A stretch of 16,270 bases of DNA, from positions 1 through 16,270 of the forward strand of contig JBBREM010000054.1 of assembly GCA_038202925.1 (NCBI GenBank). The letters run 5' to 3'. Positions 6,168-13,343 of this stretch are shown piece by piece; position 1 is the stretch's first letter; each line of letters starts with the position of its first letter. The notes below the pieces were generated by a model. The model was not told where the DNA came from. It saw only the letters and a list, made by a program, of their open reading frames with translations, and ran no database searches. Position numbers and translations under genes: made by a program. This stretch comes from JAEVZK01 sp038202925 (GTDB lineage: Bacteria > Armatimonadota > Fimbriimonadia > Fimbriimonadales > Fimbriimonadaceae).

Positions 6168-8619
6168 AATCAAGGCGCTGCTGCTCAGCCTGCTCGTGCT
6201 CCCCGTCCTCGCGATGGGTCAGTTCGACTTTGGTGGCGGCCAGACCAACAGCAAGCCGTGGGAGGATTTCAAGTTGAATCCCAAGACGCGCGTGAAGCTG
6301 GATTTCCGCAACGCGAGCATCGATATGATCGTGAGCTTCTTCAGCAAGACGGCCGGCGTCACGATCGTTAAGGATCCTTCGCTGACCGGGATGCTCACAG
6401 TGACGAGCGCCAAGCCAGTTACGCTGAGCGATGCGTTTCAGATCCTGTCCACCACGTTGTCGCTGAAGGGTTTCAACATGACCAAGGAGGGCAACCTTCT
6501 GGTCGTGCGTGGCAAGCAGCAGCAGGGTGGCGGGCGGCAATTCGATCCCGCGATGCTCCAACAGATGATGAGCGGCCAGGGCCAGCAAACGCCTGACCTT
6601 AAGGTCTATTACATCCAGTACGCGAACGCCAGCCAGGTTGCGCGGGTCATCAATGATGTCTTCTCGACGAGTGGACAGCAGACCCAAAATCCCTTGCAGA
6701 TGCTGTTCGGCGGACAAGGTGGGCAAGGCGGCCAAGGTGGCCAAGGCGGCCGTTTTGGTAATCAGGGCGGAAACCAAGGCGGGTTTGGTGGCCAGGGCGG
6801 CCGAGGCGGACGCGGTGGCGGCGGCAACAGTACGCCAAACGTCCGGGCCTCGTCCGACGATTTCAGCAACTCGGTGATCGTTAATGCTCCTAGCAACATG
6901 CAAGATCAGGTTCAGGATCTCATCCGCAAGCTCGACAAGGAGAGTACCGACCCTCAGAGCGCGAGGGTTTACAAGCTAACGTTCGCCAGTGCGGCGGAGC
7001 TCGCTCCCACCGTGCAGAACGTGCTGACGGCGAACGCGCCTAAGGGGCGTGGCGGCATCAGCGGGCAAAACGTGCCCATCGATCAGCGTTTCCAGCAAGC
7101 CGCACGGCTTGGCAGCGCCCAGGCGGCGTTCGGCACCGTCGTCGCCGATACTCGAACCAACTCGCTCGTCGTAACTGCGACCCCAGAGAACCAGGTTTTG
7201 GTCGGCAAGGTCATTACCGAGCTGGATACCGAAGTTAAATCGGAGAGCACGACGTTCGTGTTTCCGCTAAGCAACGCCCGGTCGGATCAGATCGCCGGTC
7301 TGCTCCAACAGGCGTTCGGCACGCGCACCGGCCTGAACGGTGCCCGGACCAATACGAACACCGCTAATCGTGGGACTAATCAAAATAACAATACGCAGAA
7401 CCCCTTCAGGCTCCCCACCGGTAATGGCGGAGGCGGCGCCACCGGCGGGCAGCTAAACGCCAATCCTACCGACGACGGCAAGAACCTTCAGTTGGCGCTT
7501 GAGAATCCCGCCGCCGACAACGGCGAGTTGATGACGATGGTCGGAGTCACGCAGGGCGGCGGCTTCCAATTCTTCGGCGGACAGAACCAAAATCGTGGGC
7601 AGACCACCGGGGCATCTCAAACCGCTCGCGATGCGCAGGGGCGCATCGTCAACATTCGCGACTTGCAGAACCAGGTGACGGTCATTTCCGACCCGAACAC
7701 GAACAGCATCATCGTCGTGACCACGCCCGAGAATGCAGCGATGATTCAGAGCATTCTGGAGCAGCTCGACAAGATCCCTGAGCAGGTTATGATCGAAGCC
7801 CTCGTCGTGGAGGCGGATATCGATTCCGCGACCAAGCTCGGGGTCGAATGGAAGTTCGGACAGCCCAAGGCCTTTGGCCAATCGGGGACGACCGGCACCG
7901 GACAGACTAACTTCGGCCTTCCCACGGCAGGAAGTTCCGGTTCGGGCTTCAGCTACACCCTCGGCGGAGGAAAGGTGACGGCGCTCGTCAATGCGCTTGC
8001 CACCGACGACCACTTCCGAGTTCTGGCGACGCCTCGAATCTTCACGTCGAACAACTCGACGGCGGAGATCAACATCAGCCAGAGTCTGCCCTACGTGACC
8101 AGTTCGCGAACGGACACGAACGGCAACCTGACCTTCACATACGCCTTCCTCGATGTCGGCATAATCCTCACCGTCACGCCGCATATCAGCGCGAACGGAA
8201 CGGTGACGATGGACGTGACTCAGGCGGCCAACGACTTTCAGGGCTACACCTCGTTCAATGCGCCGATCGTCAATCAGCGACAGGCCAACACGACGGTGAG
8301 CGTTCAGGATGGCGACACGATCATTCTCGGCGGCATGATCCGCTCGAGCGTCAGCTCGAGCGTGAAGAAGATCCCGCTGTTGGGCGATATTCCGCTCCTT
8401 GGCAATCTCTTCAAGTCGACCTCGCACGAGACGCATAAGACCGAGCTGATGGTGCTCCTCACGCCGAGAGTCGTTCGCAACCCGGACGACGCGAGGACGC
8501 TTCGTGACAAGACCACGGGCGAGCTTTCCAAGCCTGCCCAAGACACCTTAAAGAAACAGATACCGCCCATGACGCCTGATCCGGCCAAGAAAGTGCCGCC
8601 ACCGTCTGGCCGGAGATAG
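6151..8619 (+). CDS. gspD: Type II secretion secretin GspD (outer-membrane channel)
   Basis: The gene encodes an 822-residue secretin with a signal peptide (RIKALLLSLLVLPVLAMG, cleavage near 23/24). An N0 domain (about 47-120) is followed by N1-N3 repeats, recognisable from VYYIQYANASQVARVINDVF (149-171) and then VYKLTFASAAELAPTV and FVFPLSNARSDQIAGLL. The C-terminal secretin domain (about 550-780) includes RVLATPRIFTSNNSTAEI, QDGDTIILGGMI and the signature IPLLGDIPLLGNLF (741-754). It forms the multimeric outer-membrane pore. At 822 residues it is longer than typical (about 650-700) because of three low-complexity insertions at about 186-225, 396-434 and 465-495. A charged, Pro-rich tail follows the secretin domain, with no obvious pilotin-binding motif. 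ATG 6151 overlaps the upstream gene by 17 bases. Confidence 0.95.
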   Translation: METRTRIKALLLSLLVLPVLAMGQFDFGGGQTNSKPWEDFKLNPKTRVKLDFRNASIDMIVSFFSKTAGVTIVKDPSLTGMLTVTSAKPVTLSDAFQILSTTLSLKGFNMTKEGNLLVVRGKQQQGGGRQFDPAMLQQMMSGQGQQTPDLKVYYIQYANASQVARVINDVFSTSGQQTQNPLQMLFGGQGGQGGQGGQGGRFGNQGGNQGGFGGQGGRGGRGGGGNSTPNVRASSDDFSNSVIVNAPSNMQDQVQDLIRKLDKESTDPQSARVYKLTFASAAELAPTVQNVLTANAPKGRGGISGQNVPIDQRFQQAARLGSAQAAFGTVVADTRTNSLVVTATPENQVLVGKVITELDTEVKSESTTFVFPLSNARSDQIAGLLQQAFGTRTGLNGARTNTNTANRGTNQNNNTQNPFRLPTGNGGGGATGGQLNANPTDDGKNLQLALENPAADNGELMTMVGVTQGGGFQFFGGQNQNRGQTTGASQTARDAQGRIVNIRDLQNQVTVISDPNTNSIIVVTTPENAAMIQSILEQLDKIPEQVMIEALVVEADIDSATKLGVEWKFGQPKAFGQSGTTGTGQTNFGLPTAGSSGSGFSYTLGGGKVTALVNALATDDHFRVLATPRIFTSNNSTAEINISQSLPYVTSSRTDTNGNLTFTYAFLDVGIILTVTPHISANGTVTMDVTQAANDFQGYTSFNAPIVNQRQANTTVSVQDGDTIILGGMIRSSVSSSVKKIPLLGDIPLLGNLFKSTSHETHKTELMVLLTPRVVRNPDDARTLRDKTTGELSKPAQDTLKKQIPPMTPDPAKKVPPPSGRR
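6706..6825 (+). repeat. Gly/Gln-rich codon repeat inside gspD
   Basis: This is a run of about 40 codons with short degenerate GGT-GGC-CAA units that encode repeated Gln-Gly-Gly triplets, then Asn/Phe/Arg variants (residues 186-225 of the secretin). It interrupts the N1 domain between VINDVFST...QMLF and VRASSDDFSNSVIVNA, which form the two halves of an ordinary secretin N-domain. Near-identical successive units suggest growth by slippage. Loops at this spot occur in other secretins, but this composition is extreme. Confidence 0.85.
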
Positions 8620-8634
8620 GAGAGGGAAAACACT

Positions 8635-9306
8635 ATGAAATCATTGAAAAGTCTCATTGTCATTGCGGTCGCAGTGCTTATCGCATCGTCGGTTCTGGCC
8701 CAGCGGGGCCAAGGCGGCATGATGCGGATGGGCGGGGATGCAAGCGGTACGATGCTGCTTCAGCGCAAGGATGTCCAAGCCGACCTCGGCCTTAGCGACG
8801 ACCAGAAGACCAAGCTCGCGGCATTGCGCGACAAAGCCCAAAGCGACATGCGCGACATCTTCCAAAACTCCAATGGCGACCGCGAAGCTGCTATGGCAGC
8901 GATGCAAAAGTACATGGAGAACATGCAGAAGGAAGTCGGGGCAATCGTCACTAAGGAGCAGGTGGCTCGACTGAAAGAGATCAACATCCAGATCTCCGGC
9001 AGCCGTTCGGCAATGATCCCGGCGATCCAGAAGGAGATCGGTCTTTCCGACGCGCAAGTCGCGAAGCTAAAGGGTCTTCAGGCCAAACAGCAAGAGGCCA
9101 ATCAGGCGCTGTTCCAGAAGATGCGCGACCAGGAGATCACTCGCGAAGAGCTTCAGGAAGCGATGAAGAAGAACTCGACGGTGATGGATACAGAAGTCGC
9201 CAAGGTGCTCACCGACGGTCAGAAGGCGAAGCTGAAGACGATGGGCGGCAAGGAATTCAAGGCCGATCCTAACGAGAAGGGCGGATTTGGCGGAGGCGGC
9301 GGCTAG
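8635..9306 (+). CDS. Spy/CpxP-like periplasmic LTxxQ-motif protein
   Basis: This 223-residue exported protein has a signal peptide (MKSLKSLIVIAVAVLIASSVLA, cleavage after residue 22) followed by a Met/Gly-rich stretch (GQGGMMRMGG). The body is helical and carries four LTxxQ-type motifs: LSDDQ (53-57), VTKEQ (105-109), LSDAQ (137-141) and LTDGQ (192-196). These are the mark of the Spy/CpxP family, small periplasmic chaperone or stress proteins. The motif spacing suggests an internal duplication of a roughly 80-residue unit. The C-terminus is GGFGGGGG. A strong AGGAGAGGG at 8618-8626 lies eight bases before ATG 8635, and the gene starts 16 bases after the gspD stop, so it is probably co-transcribed. 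Its role with the secretion system is inferred from position only. Confidence 0.72.
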   Translation: MKSLKSLIVIAVAVLIASSVLAQRGQGGMMRMGGDASGTMLLQRKDVQADLGLSDDQKTKLAALRDKAQSDMRDIFQNSNGDREAAMAAMQKYMENMQKEVGAIVTKEQVARLKEINIQISGSRSAMIPAIQKEIGLSDAQVAKLKGLQAKQQEANQALFQKMRDQEITREELQEAMKKNSTVMDTEVAKVLTDGQKAKLKTMGGKEFKADPNEKGGFGGGGG

Positions 9307-9342
9307 TCGCTGCGCTCCTGAGGAAAGGTCTAAAGAGAGGAA

Positions 9343-9371
9343 AGAGGAAAGCTCCCTAAGGGCTTTCCTCT
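9343..9371. terminator. Hairpin between convergent genes, likely bidirectional terminator
   Basis: A 10-base-pair inverted repeat (AGAGGAAAGC, 9343-9352, with GCTTTCCTCT, 9362-9371) and a 9-base loop lies between the stop codons of two convergent genes. On the - strand the stem is followed by a T/C-rich run (TTTCCTCTCTTT), reasonable for an intrinsic terminator of the permease gene. On the + strand the sequence after the stem is C-rich and weaker. It ends just before the permease stop codon at 9377. Confidence 0.6.
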
Positions 9372-9376
9372 CCCTC

Positions 9377-10180
9377 CTACATCCCCACGCCCGTGTAATG
9401 CTTGAGCCCCTTCGCCCACAGTACCCGCGAAAGTAGATAGGCCACGACGATCCAGGCGACCTGCGCGCCGAGCACGGCGTAGACGGCCGGGCCCGTTATT
9501 CTTCCGATGAGAACTTCGGTCGGCGCGCCTGTGGTGTAGTAGAACGGAAAAATCCTTCCTAGCACGCGGGCCCATTCGGGCATCACCGCGATCGGAAAGA
9601 GCTGGCCGGATAGGAAGAGCATCGGCACGTAGTACAGCTCGAAAATCGCCATCGCTTCCTGGGTGAAGAGGGCGAACATCGCCATCATCATCACCGTGCT
9701 GAAGCTGACCAAATGCCCAAGCACCAGCGAGCACCAGAACTGCCATCCCAGAAACACGTGCGCGTTTCCCAGGTAGTCGCGGTAAGCCCACAGCAGCACG
9801 AGGAAGAACGGGAAGAACAGGGTGGTGCGGATGATGCGCCAACTGAGGTTGCGCAGGAACGTGAACTGATAGAAGGATACCGGCCGCACGAGCATCGTCG
9901 AGAACTGGCCCTCCTTGATCTCCATGGCGACTTCCCACATGATGTGGCTCGTCACGAAGCTGCCGATCAGCAGCAGGCAGAGGTAGTAGAGCACGAAGTC
10001 GCTGGTGCTGAACCCGGCGATCGTGCCGCCCCCGCTGCTCGCCTTCGCCCAAACTAGCGGCATCGTCACCGCCGTGACGAGGTCGGTGAGAATCCAAATT
10101 AGGCCGGACGCGCGGTAGGCGAGCCCGTCCTGGAAGTAGATATTGAAAATCGCCCGCCACTTGCGGAGCGTTACCGTCAT
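9377..10180 (-). CDS. ABC-2 type transporter permease
   Basis: The gene encodes a 267-residue integral membrane protein with about six hydrophobic segments. Two features place it in the ABC-2 permease group: an IKEGQFSTMLVRPVSFYQF segment after the second membrane helix (the cytosolic I..G.....L.RP motif), and the late LYYVPMLFLSGQLFPIAVMPEW...LPF-like region (here IFPFYYTTGAPTEVLIGRI). It resembles the COG3694/COG4587 permeases that normally work as a pair with one ATP-binding protein to export drugs, lipids or polysaccharide. No ATPase or second permease gene is next to it in the window. ATG 10180 has no clear Shine-Dalgarno. The substrate cannot be told from sequence. Confidence 0.82.
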   Translation of the reverse strand: MTVTLRKWRAIFNIYFQDGLAYRASGLIWILTDLVTAVTMPLVWAKASSGGGTIAGFSTSDFVLYYLCLLLIGSFVTSHIMWEVAMEIKEGQFSTMLVRPVSFYQFTFLRNLSWRIIRTTLFFPFFLVLLWAYRDYLGNAHVFLGWQFWCSLVLGHLVSFSTVMMMAMFALFTQEAMAIFELYYVPMLFLSGQLFPIAVMPEWARVLGRIFPFYYTTGAPTEVLIGRITGPAVYAVLGAQVAWIVVAYLLSRVLWAKGLKHYTGVGM

Positions 10181-10210
10181 GGACGGGATATTACATCCTC
10201 GTCTAGGCAG

Positions 10211-10408
10211 TTATCGGGCGGTTGCCGAATTCGTGGTGGCGAGACTCAGTCGCTCGACAGCTTCTTTTGCCCTTGAGGTCTCAATCACGTTCGCGATTCC
10301 CTGGCGGCGGGCTTCCACGATGCCGCATCGCTCGCAACGGATGTGTGCGCGGTCCTCTCGGATCGCCTGGCCACATTTCGGACACCTTGATTCGCAAACC
10401 CTAATCAT
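10211..10408 (-). CDS. Small zinc-ribbon protein of unknown function
   Basis: A 65-residue protein with two CxxC knuckles spaced as in a zinc ribbon: CPKCG and, fourteen residues on, CERCG. A helical, charged C-terminal half (VIETSRAKEAVERL) follows. I chose ATG 10408, which opens MIRVCESRCPKC. The same frame extends upstream to an ATG at 10468, which would add 20 hydrophobic residues encoded across an imperfect palindrome (10426-10454) that looks more like a regulatory site. Neither start has a good Shine-Dalgarno; GGA lies just before 10408. The protein could bind nucleic acid or another protein through the ribbon, but I do not recognise a family. It lies between the exonuclease and the permease on the same strand. 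Confidence 0.5.
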   Translation of the reverse strand: MIRVCESRCPKCGQAIREDRAHIRCERCGIVEARRQGIANVIETSRAKEAVERLSLATTNSATAR

Positions 10409-10425
10409 TTCCAGCTCTCGCAATA

Positions 10426-10454
10426 CTTTACAGAACACCACGTGGTTTGTAAAG
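10426..10454. promoter_or_regulatory. Imperfect inverted repeat upstream of the zinc-ribbon gene
   Basis: CTTTACA at 10426-10432 is the reverse complement of TGTAAAG at 10448-10454. Nested between them is the perfect 10-base palindrome ACCACGTGGT (10437-10446), centred slightly off the outer arms. The element lies 18 to 46 bases before the preferred start codon of the zinc-ribbon gene. An operator is the likeliest reading; the off-centre arms make a simple RNA hairpin less tidy. Confidence 0.35.
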
Positions 10455-10506
10455 GTAAATCCGTGCATGTTGAGCTTTTATGTCGCAACAATAGCTTAAT
10501 CCGCCA

Positions 10507-11568
10507 CTATGGCTTCCTGGGGGCGGTGGTCCGCTCCGCCGCCGCTTCCTCGACTGCATCTTGCGCGCCTCCCTCGTCTTGCTCGCCCTCCCATCGCGTG
10601 GGTAGAACCTTGGCATTCAGTCCGCGCTCCTGCAGGTACTGGACGAGCACGGTTGAATAGCCGTGTGTCGCCCATACGCGCTCAGCCCCAGTGGCTTCTA
10701 CAGTCTGCAGGAGTGCGGGCCAGTCCACGTGATCGCTCAAGACGAATCCACGGTCTACCGCCCGACGACGCCGCGCGCCTCGGATTGCCATCCAGCCGCT
10801 CATGAAGCCGGTGGAGTGATCGCCAAACCTGCGCAGCCACGGAGTCCCGTTCGCGCTGGGAGGCGCGATGATGATCGCCTTCGACCAGTCGAACCCCTTC
10901 CCCACTTCCCACACATGCTGGGTCGCGGGCAGCTCGATGCCGGTTTCGCGGTACGCGTCGGTAACGCGCCGCACCGCGCCATGCAGAAAGATCGGCCCAA
11001 ACTCAGGATCGAGGCGAGCCAGCGCCCGTTGCGCCTTCCCGAGCGCGTAGCCGATCAGGAGCGAGGCCTTACCTTGTTCCTGGTTCGACCCCCACCACGC
11101 GTGGATCTCCCCCATAATCTCGGACTCCGGCCGCCAGCGGTAAATCGGTAGGCCGAAGGTGCACTCGGTGACGAAGAGATGGCATTTGACCAGTTCGAAG
11201 GGTGTGCAGGTCTTATCCGGCTCGGTCTTGTAGTCACCGCTGACCACCGCCACCTGCCCACGATGCTCGATGCGCACCTGGGCCGAGCCGAGTACATGGC
11301 CGGCAGGGTGAAGCGAAACGCGAACCCCGTTGATATGGATCGCCTCGCCGTACTCGATCGTGTCGATCTTCATCTCCGGCCCGACTCGCAGCCGAAGCAC
11401 GCGCTCCCCTTCCTTGCTGCACAAATACCGCTTCATCCCCCAACGCGCATGGTCGGAGTGGGCGTGGGTGATGACAGCGCGATCCACCGGCTTCCACGGG
11501 TCGATATAGAAGTCGCCATGCGGGCAGTACAGCCCGCAGCTATTCAGCTTGAGAAGGTCCGACGGCAC
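10507..11568 (-). CDS. Ligase-associated DNA exonuclease, metallo-beta-lactamase fold
   Basis: The 353-residue protein opens with GLYCPHGDFYIDPWKPVDRAV, a strong signature of the ligase-associated exonuclease family. The metal-binding motif is HAHSDHA (35-41). Further conserved blocks are HPAGHVLGSAQV (88-98), SGDYKTEPD (110-118), TECTFGLPIY (134-143), LSDHVDW (277-283) and WATHGYS (299-305). Family members carry a beta-CASP-like nuclease domain and are usually encoded next to an ATP-dependent DNA ligase and a DEAD/DEAH helicase, in what is thought to be a repair module. Neither is in this window. I place the start at GTG 11568 because family proteins begin about ten residues before GLYC; the frame stays open upstream through the divergent yihY-like gene. 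An acidic, Ala-rich tail of about 25 residues follows the domain. Confidence 0.83.
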   Translation of the reverse strand: MPSDLLKLNSCGLYCPHGDFYIDPWKPVDRAVITHAHSDHARWGMKRYLCSKEGERVLRLRVGPEMKIDTIEYGEAIHINGVRVSLHPAGHVLGSAQVRIEHRGQVAVVSGDYKTEPDKTCTPFELVKCHLFVTECTFGLPIYRWRPESEIMGEIHAWWGSNQEQGKASLLIGYALGKAQRALARLDPEFGPIFLHGAVRRVTDAYRETGIELPATQHVWEVGKGFDWSKAIIIAPPSANGTPWLRRFGDHSTGFMSGWMAIRGARRRRAVDRGFVLSDHVDWPALLQTVEATGAERVWATHGYSTVLVQYLQERGLNAKVLPTRWEGEQDEGGAQDAVEEAAAERTTAPRKP

Positions 11569-11625
11569 CAAATCATTGTGGACAGGTAGAACCCTGAGTC
11601 CGCACGCGACAATCAAATCATCGTG
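11569..11625. repeat. 12-base direct repeat spanning the divergent start region
   Basis: CAAATCATTGTG (11569-11580) and CAAATCATCGTG (11614-11625) match at 11 of 12 bases and lie 45 bases apart. The first abuts the exonuclease GTG start on the - strand, and the second contains the GTG start of the YihY-like gene on the + strand. They bracket the only intergenic DNA (54 bases) from which both genes could be transcribed. A shared operator pair is possible, but the repeat could be chance. Confidence 0.4.
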
Positions 11626-12486
11626 ACGACGCCTCAACTTCGCGAACTCCTGCAGAAGGCCTTCCAACAATGGAACGAGCACCGCGCTCCACGGCTGGCG
11701 GCGGCATTTGCGTTCTACACGATGCTGTCGCTGGCACCGCTCGTCGTCTTCTGCGTGGCGGCGGCGGGGTTGGTGATTGGTTCGCGCGGGATGACCGACG
11801 AGTTGGTGCACCTGGCCGGAAGGCAACTCGGTACAGGTGCGGCGCAGCTAGTCACGACCGTATTACAGCAAGCCACAAAGCCAGGGGCTGGCGTCGCCGC
11901 TACTCTGATTTCCCTCGCTCTCGCCTTGCTGGGCGCCTCAGGGCTATTCGGGCAGCTCACCGATTCGGTGAACTCGATTTGGAACGTCAAACCGCCTCCC
12001 GGCGGCAATCTGATTAAGAGCTTCGTGCTCGCGAAGACCCTCGCGGTGCTGATGGCTCTTGTCTTCATCATCCTCATCCTGATGTGGATCGCGATTGAGT
12101 CAGTGATCGCCTATATTCGCGGGCACACCGGCGGCTATGCGTTTTGGCCGCTGATCAGCGTTGCCACCTCGATCGGCTTTCTCACGCTCGTCTTCGCCGT
12201 CACCTTCCGCAGCTTGCCCAAGGGCATGGTCGCATGGCGGGATGTGTGGATACCTGCGGTCAGCACGGCTATTGGCTTCACGGCGGCGAAATTTGTGCTG
12301 ACTCTCTATTTCGGCTTCGCGAAGGTTGGCGCGGCATATGGACCGGCCGGTGCGCTGGTCGTCATCCTCATCTGGTTCTACTACTCGTCGCAGATCTTCT
12401 TTTATGGCGTCGAGCTGACCTTCGCGTACGCTTACGAACATGGCAGCCACAAGGAGGACATACCCGGCGAACTGCAGCTAAGCTAA
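11623..12486 (+). CDS. YihY/BrkB family inner-membrane protein
   Basis: The 287-residue polytopic protein has six predicted membrane helices. Family marks are RLAAAFAFYTMLSLAPLVV in the first helix (about 24-42), LLGASGLFGQLTDSVNSIW (about 101-119), and the final GPAGALVVILIWFYYSSQIFFYGVE with an ELTFAYA ending. The family was once called RNase BN, wrongly; its true function is not settled, with roles in envelope integrity or transport suggested. GTG 11623 is used as start, since MTTPQLRELLQKAF gives the short amphipathic N-terminus usual for the family; no clear Shine-Dalgarno precedes it. It is divergent from the exonuclease and convergent with the DUF4349 gene, 17 bases away. Confidence 0.9.
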   Translation: MTTPQLRELLQKAFQQWNEHRAPRLAAAFAFYTMLSLAPLVVFCVAAAGLVIGSRGMTDELVHLAGRQLGTGAAQLVTTVLQQATKPGAGVAATLISLALALLGASGLFGQLTDSVNSIWNVKPPPGGNLIKSFVLAKTLAVLMALVFIILILMWIAIESVIAYIRGHTGGYAFWPLISVATSIGFLTLVFAVTFRSLPKGMVAWRDVWIPAVSTAIGFTAAKFVLTLYFGFAKVGAAYGPAGALVVILIWFYYSSQIFFYGVELTFAYAYEHGSHKEDIPGELQLS

Positions 12487-12503
12487 CAGCCCGCCGGATG
12501 CGT

Positions 12504-13343
12504 CTACTGCGTCGCCGGCCTGCGATACCGCCGATTTAGCCACACGCCGAGGGCACCTAGCAGCAGCCAAATCGGACAGTAAACAAGCAGCCAAATCGCC
12601 AGCGCGCCGATCAATCTGAATGCGCCCATCGCGGACGACATTGCGGAGTTCCAGGTGTCATTGCCCCAGGTCGAGTGCGCCGTCGCGGAGAGATCCACGT
12701 TTGCCTTTTGCTGAAGGGTGAGCTCGATCGTCGACATCGAAGATTGACTTTGCAGCGCCTCCTTCTGCGCCTGCAACGCTTGCCTCTGGCCCCGGATCGA
12801 CTGGAAGCCGGCATTTAGGCTCCGCGCGTCGGCCTCCTTCAACTCTTCTTCCTGATTCTTCAACGATTGGAGACGCGCTTCGACATCGAGCATCTGCTCG
12901 GTGATGTCGGTCGCCGAGATCGACTTAGCGGTCCGGCGGCCCAGGCTCTCGATGCTCCCTAGAATCGTTTCAAACGAGCTCTCGCGAACCTTGAGTGTGA
13001 GATGAAGGACCGGGTCTTCGCTAGCGAGATCCTGCCCGGATTCGCTGGCAACGTACCCACCGACGGCGCCTATCTCGGACTTGAGTTTGCGCTCGGCGTT
13101 CTCTAGATTCTCGACCATCACGGTGATCGAGGCGTCGCGAATCACGTTGCGCTGCGCGCCCGAGGTGCGCGCCGCCGTGTGCAGCGGCGCCTGATAGTCC
13201 GGCCCCGCCTTCGCGACGCTTGCGGTCTGGTCATTTTGGTCAGGGGTGCTCTTGGCCAGCTCATCCTGCTTGGAGCAGCCAACGATCAAAGCGGCAGCGC
13301 AGACCAGTGCGCCAACCACCCGAAATCCTCTTGTGTTAGTCAT
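12504..13343 (-). CDS. DUF4349 domain lipoprotein
   Basis: A 279-residue protein with a lipoprotein signal peptide and lipobox LIVGC (Cys23), so it is probably membrane-anchored at both ends. The DUF4349 domain begins at RDASITVMVENLENAERKL (about 69-87) and includes GGYVASESG and LKVRESSFETILGSIESLG. It is followed by a long coiled coil (about 145-200). Near the C-terminus is a single strong membrane segment (about 241-268) and a basic RRYRR end. This arrangement is typical of the family, whose function is unknown. ATG 13343 has a good Shine-Dalgarno, AGAAGG (13349-13354 on the + strand), five bases upstream. The gene is divergent from the ClpS-like pair. Confidence 0.85.
   Translation of the reverse strand: MTNTRGFRVVGALVCAAALIVGCSKQDELAKSTPDQNDQTASVAKAGPDYQAPLHTAARTSGAQRNVIRDASITVMVENLENAERKLKSEIGAVGGYVASESGQDLASEDPVLHLTLKVRESSFETILGSIESLGRRTAKSISATDITEQMLDVEARLQSLKNQEEELKEADARSLNAGFQSIRGQRQALQAQKEALQSQSSMSTIELTLQQKANVDLSATAHSTWGNDTWNSAMSSAMGAFRLIGALAIWLLVYCPIWLLLGALGVWLNRRYRRPATQ

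Noticed and set aside
6706..6825. CRISPR-like or tandem-repeat array
   Set aside because: The repeat is in frame, encodes Gly/Gln units and has no spacers; it is low-complexity coding sequence.
6103..8541. Long minus-strand open frames opposite gspD (266 and 362 codons)
   Set aside because: They are rich in Arg, His and Leu, show no domain, and lie opposite a clear secretin; such frames are common in GC-rich genes.
9330..10160. Second minus-strand frame of 276 codons over the permease
   Set aside because: It is a frame-shifted, Arg/Pro-rich shadow of the ABC-2 permease, which has clear membrane helices in its own frame.
11569..11826. N-terminal extension of the exonuclease across the YihY-like gene
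   Set aside because: The family begins about ten residues before GLYCP, and the extra 86 residues are Arg/His-rich shadow translation of the opposite strand.
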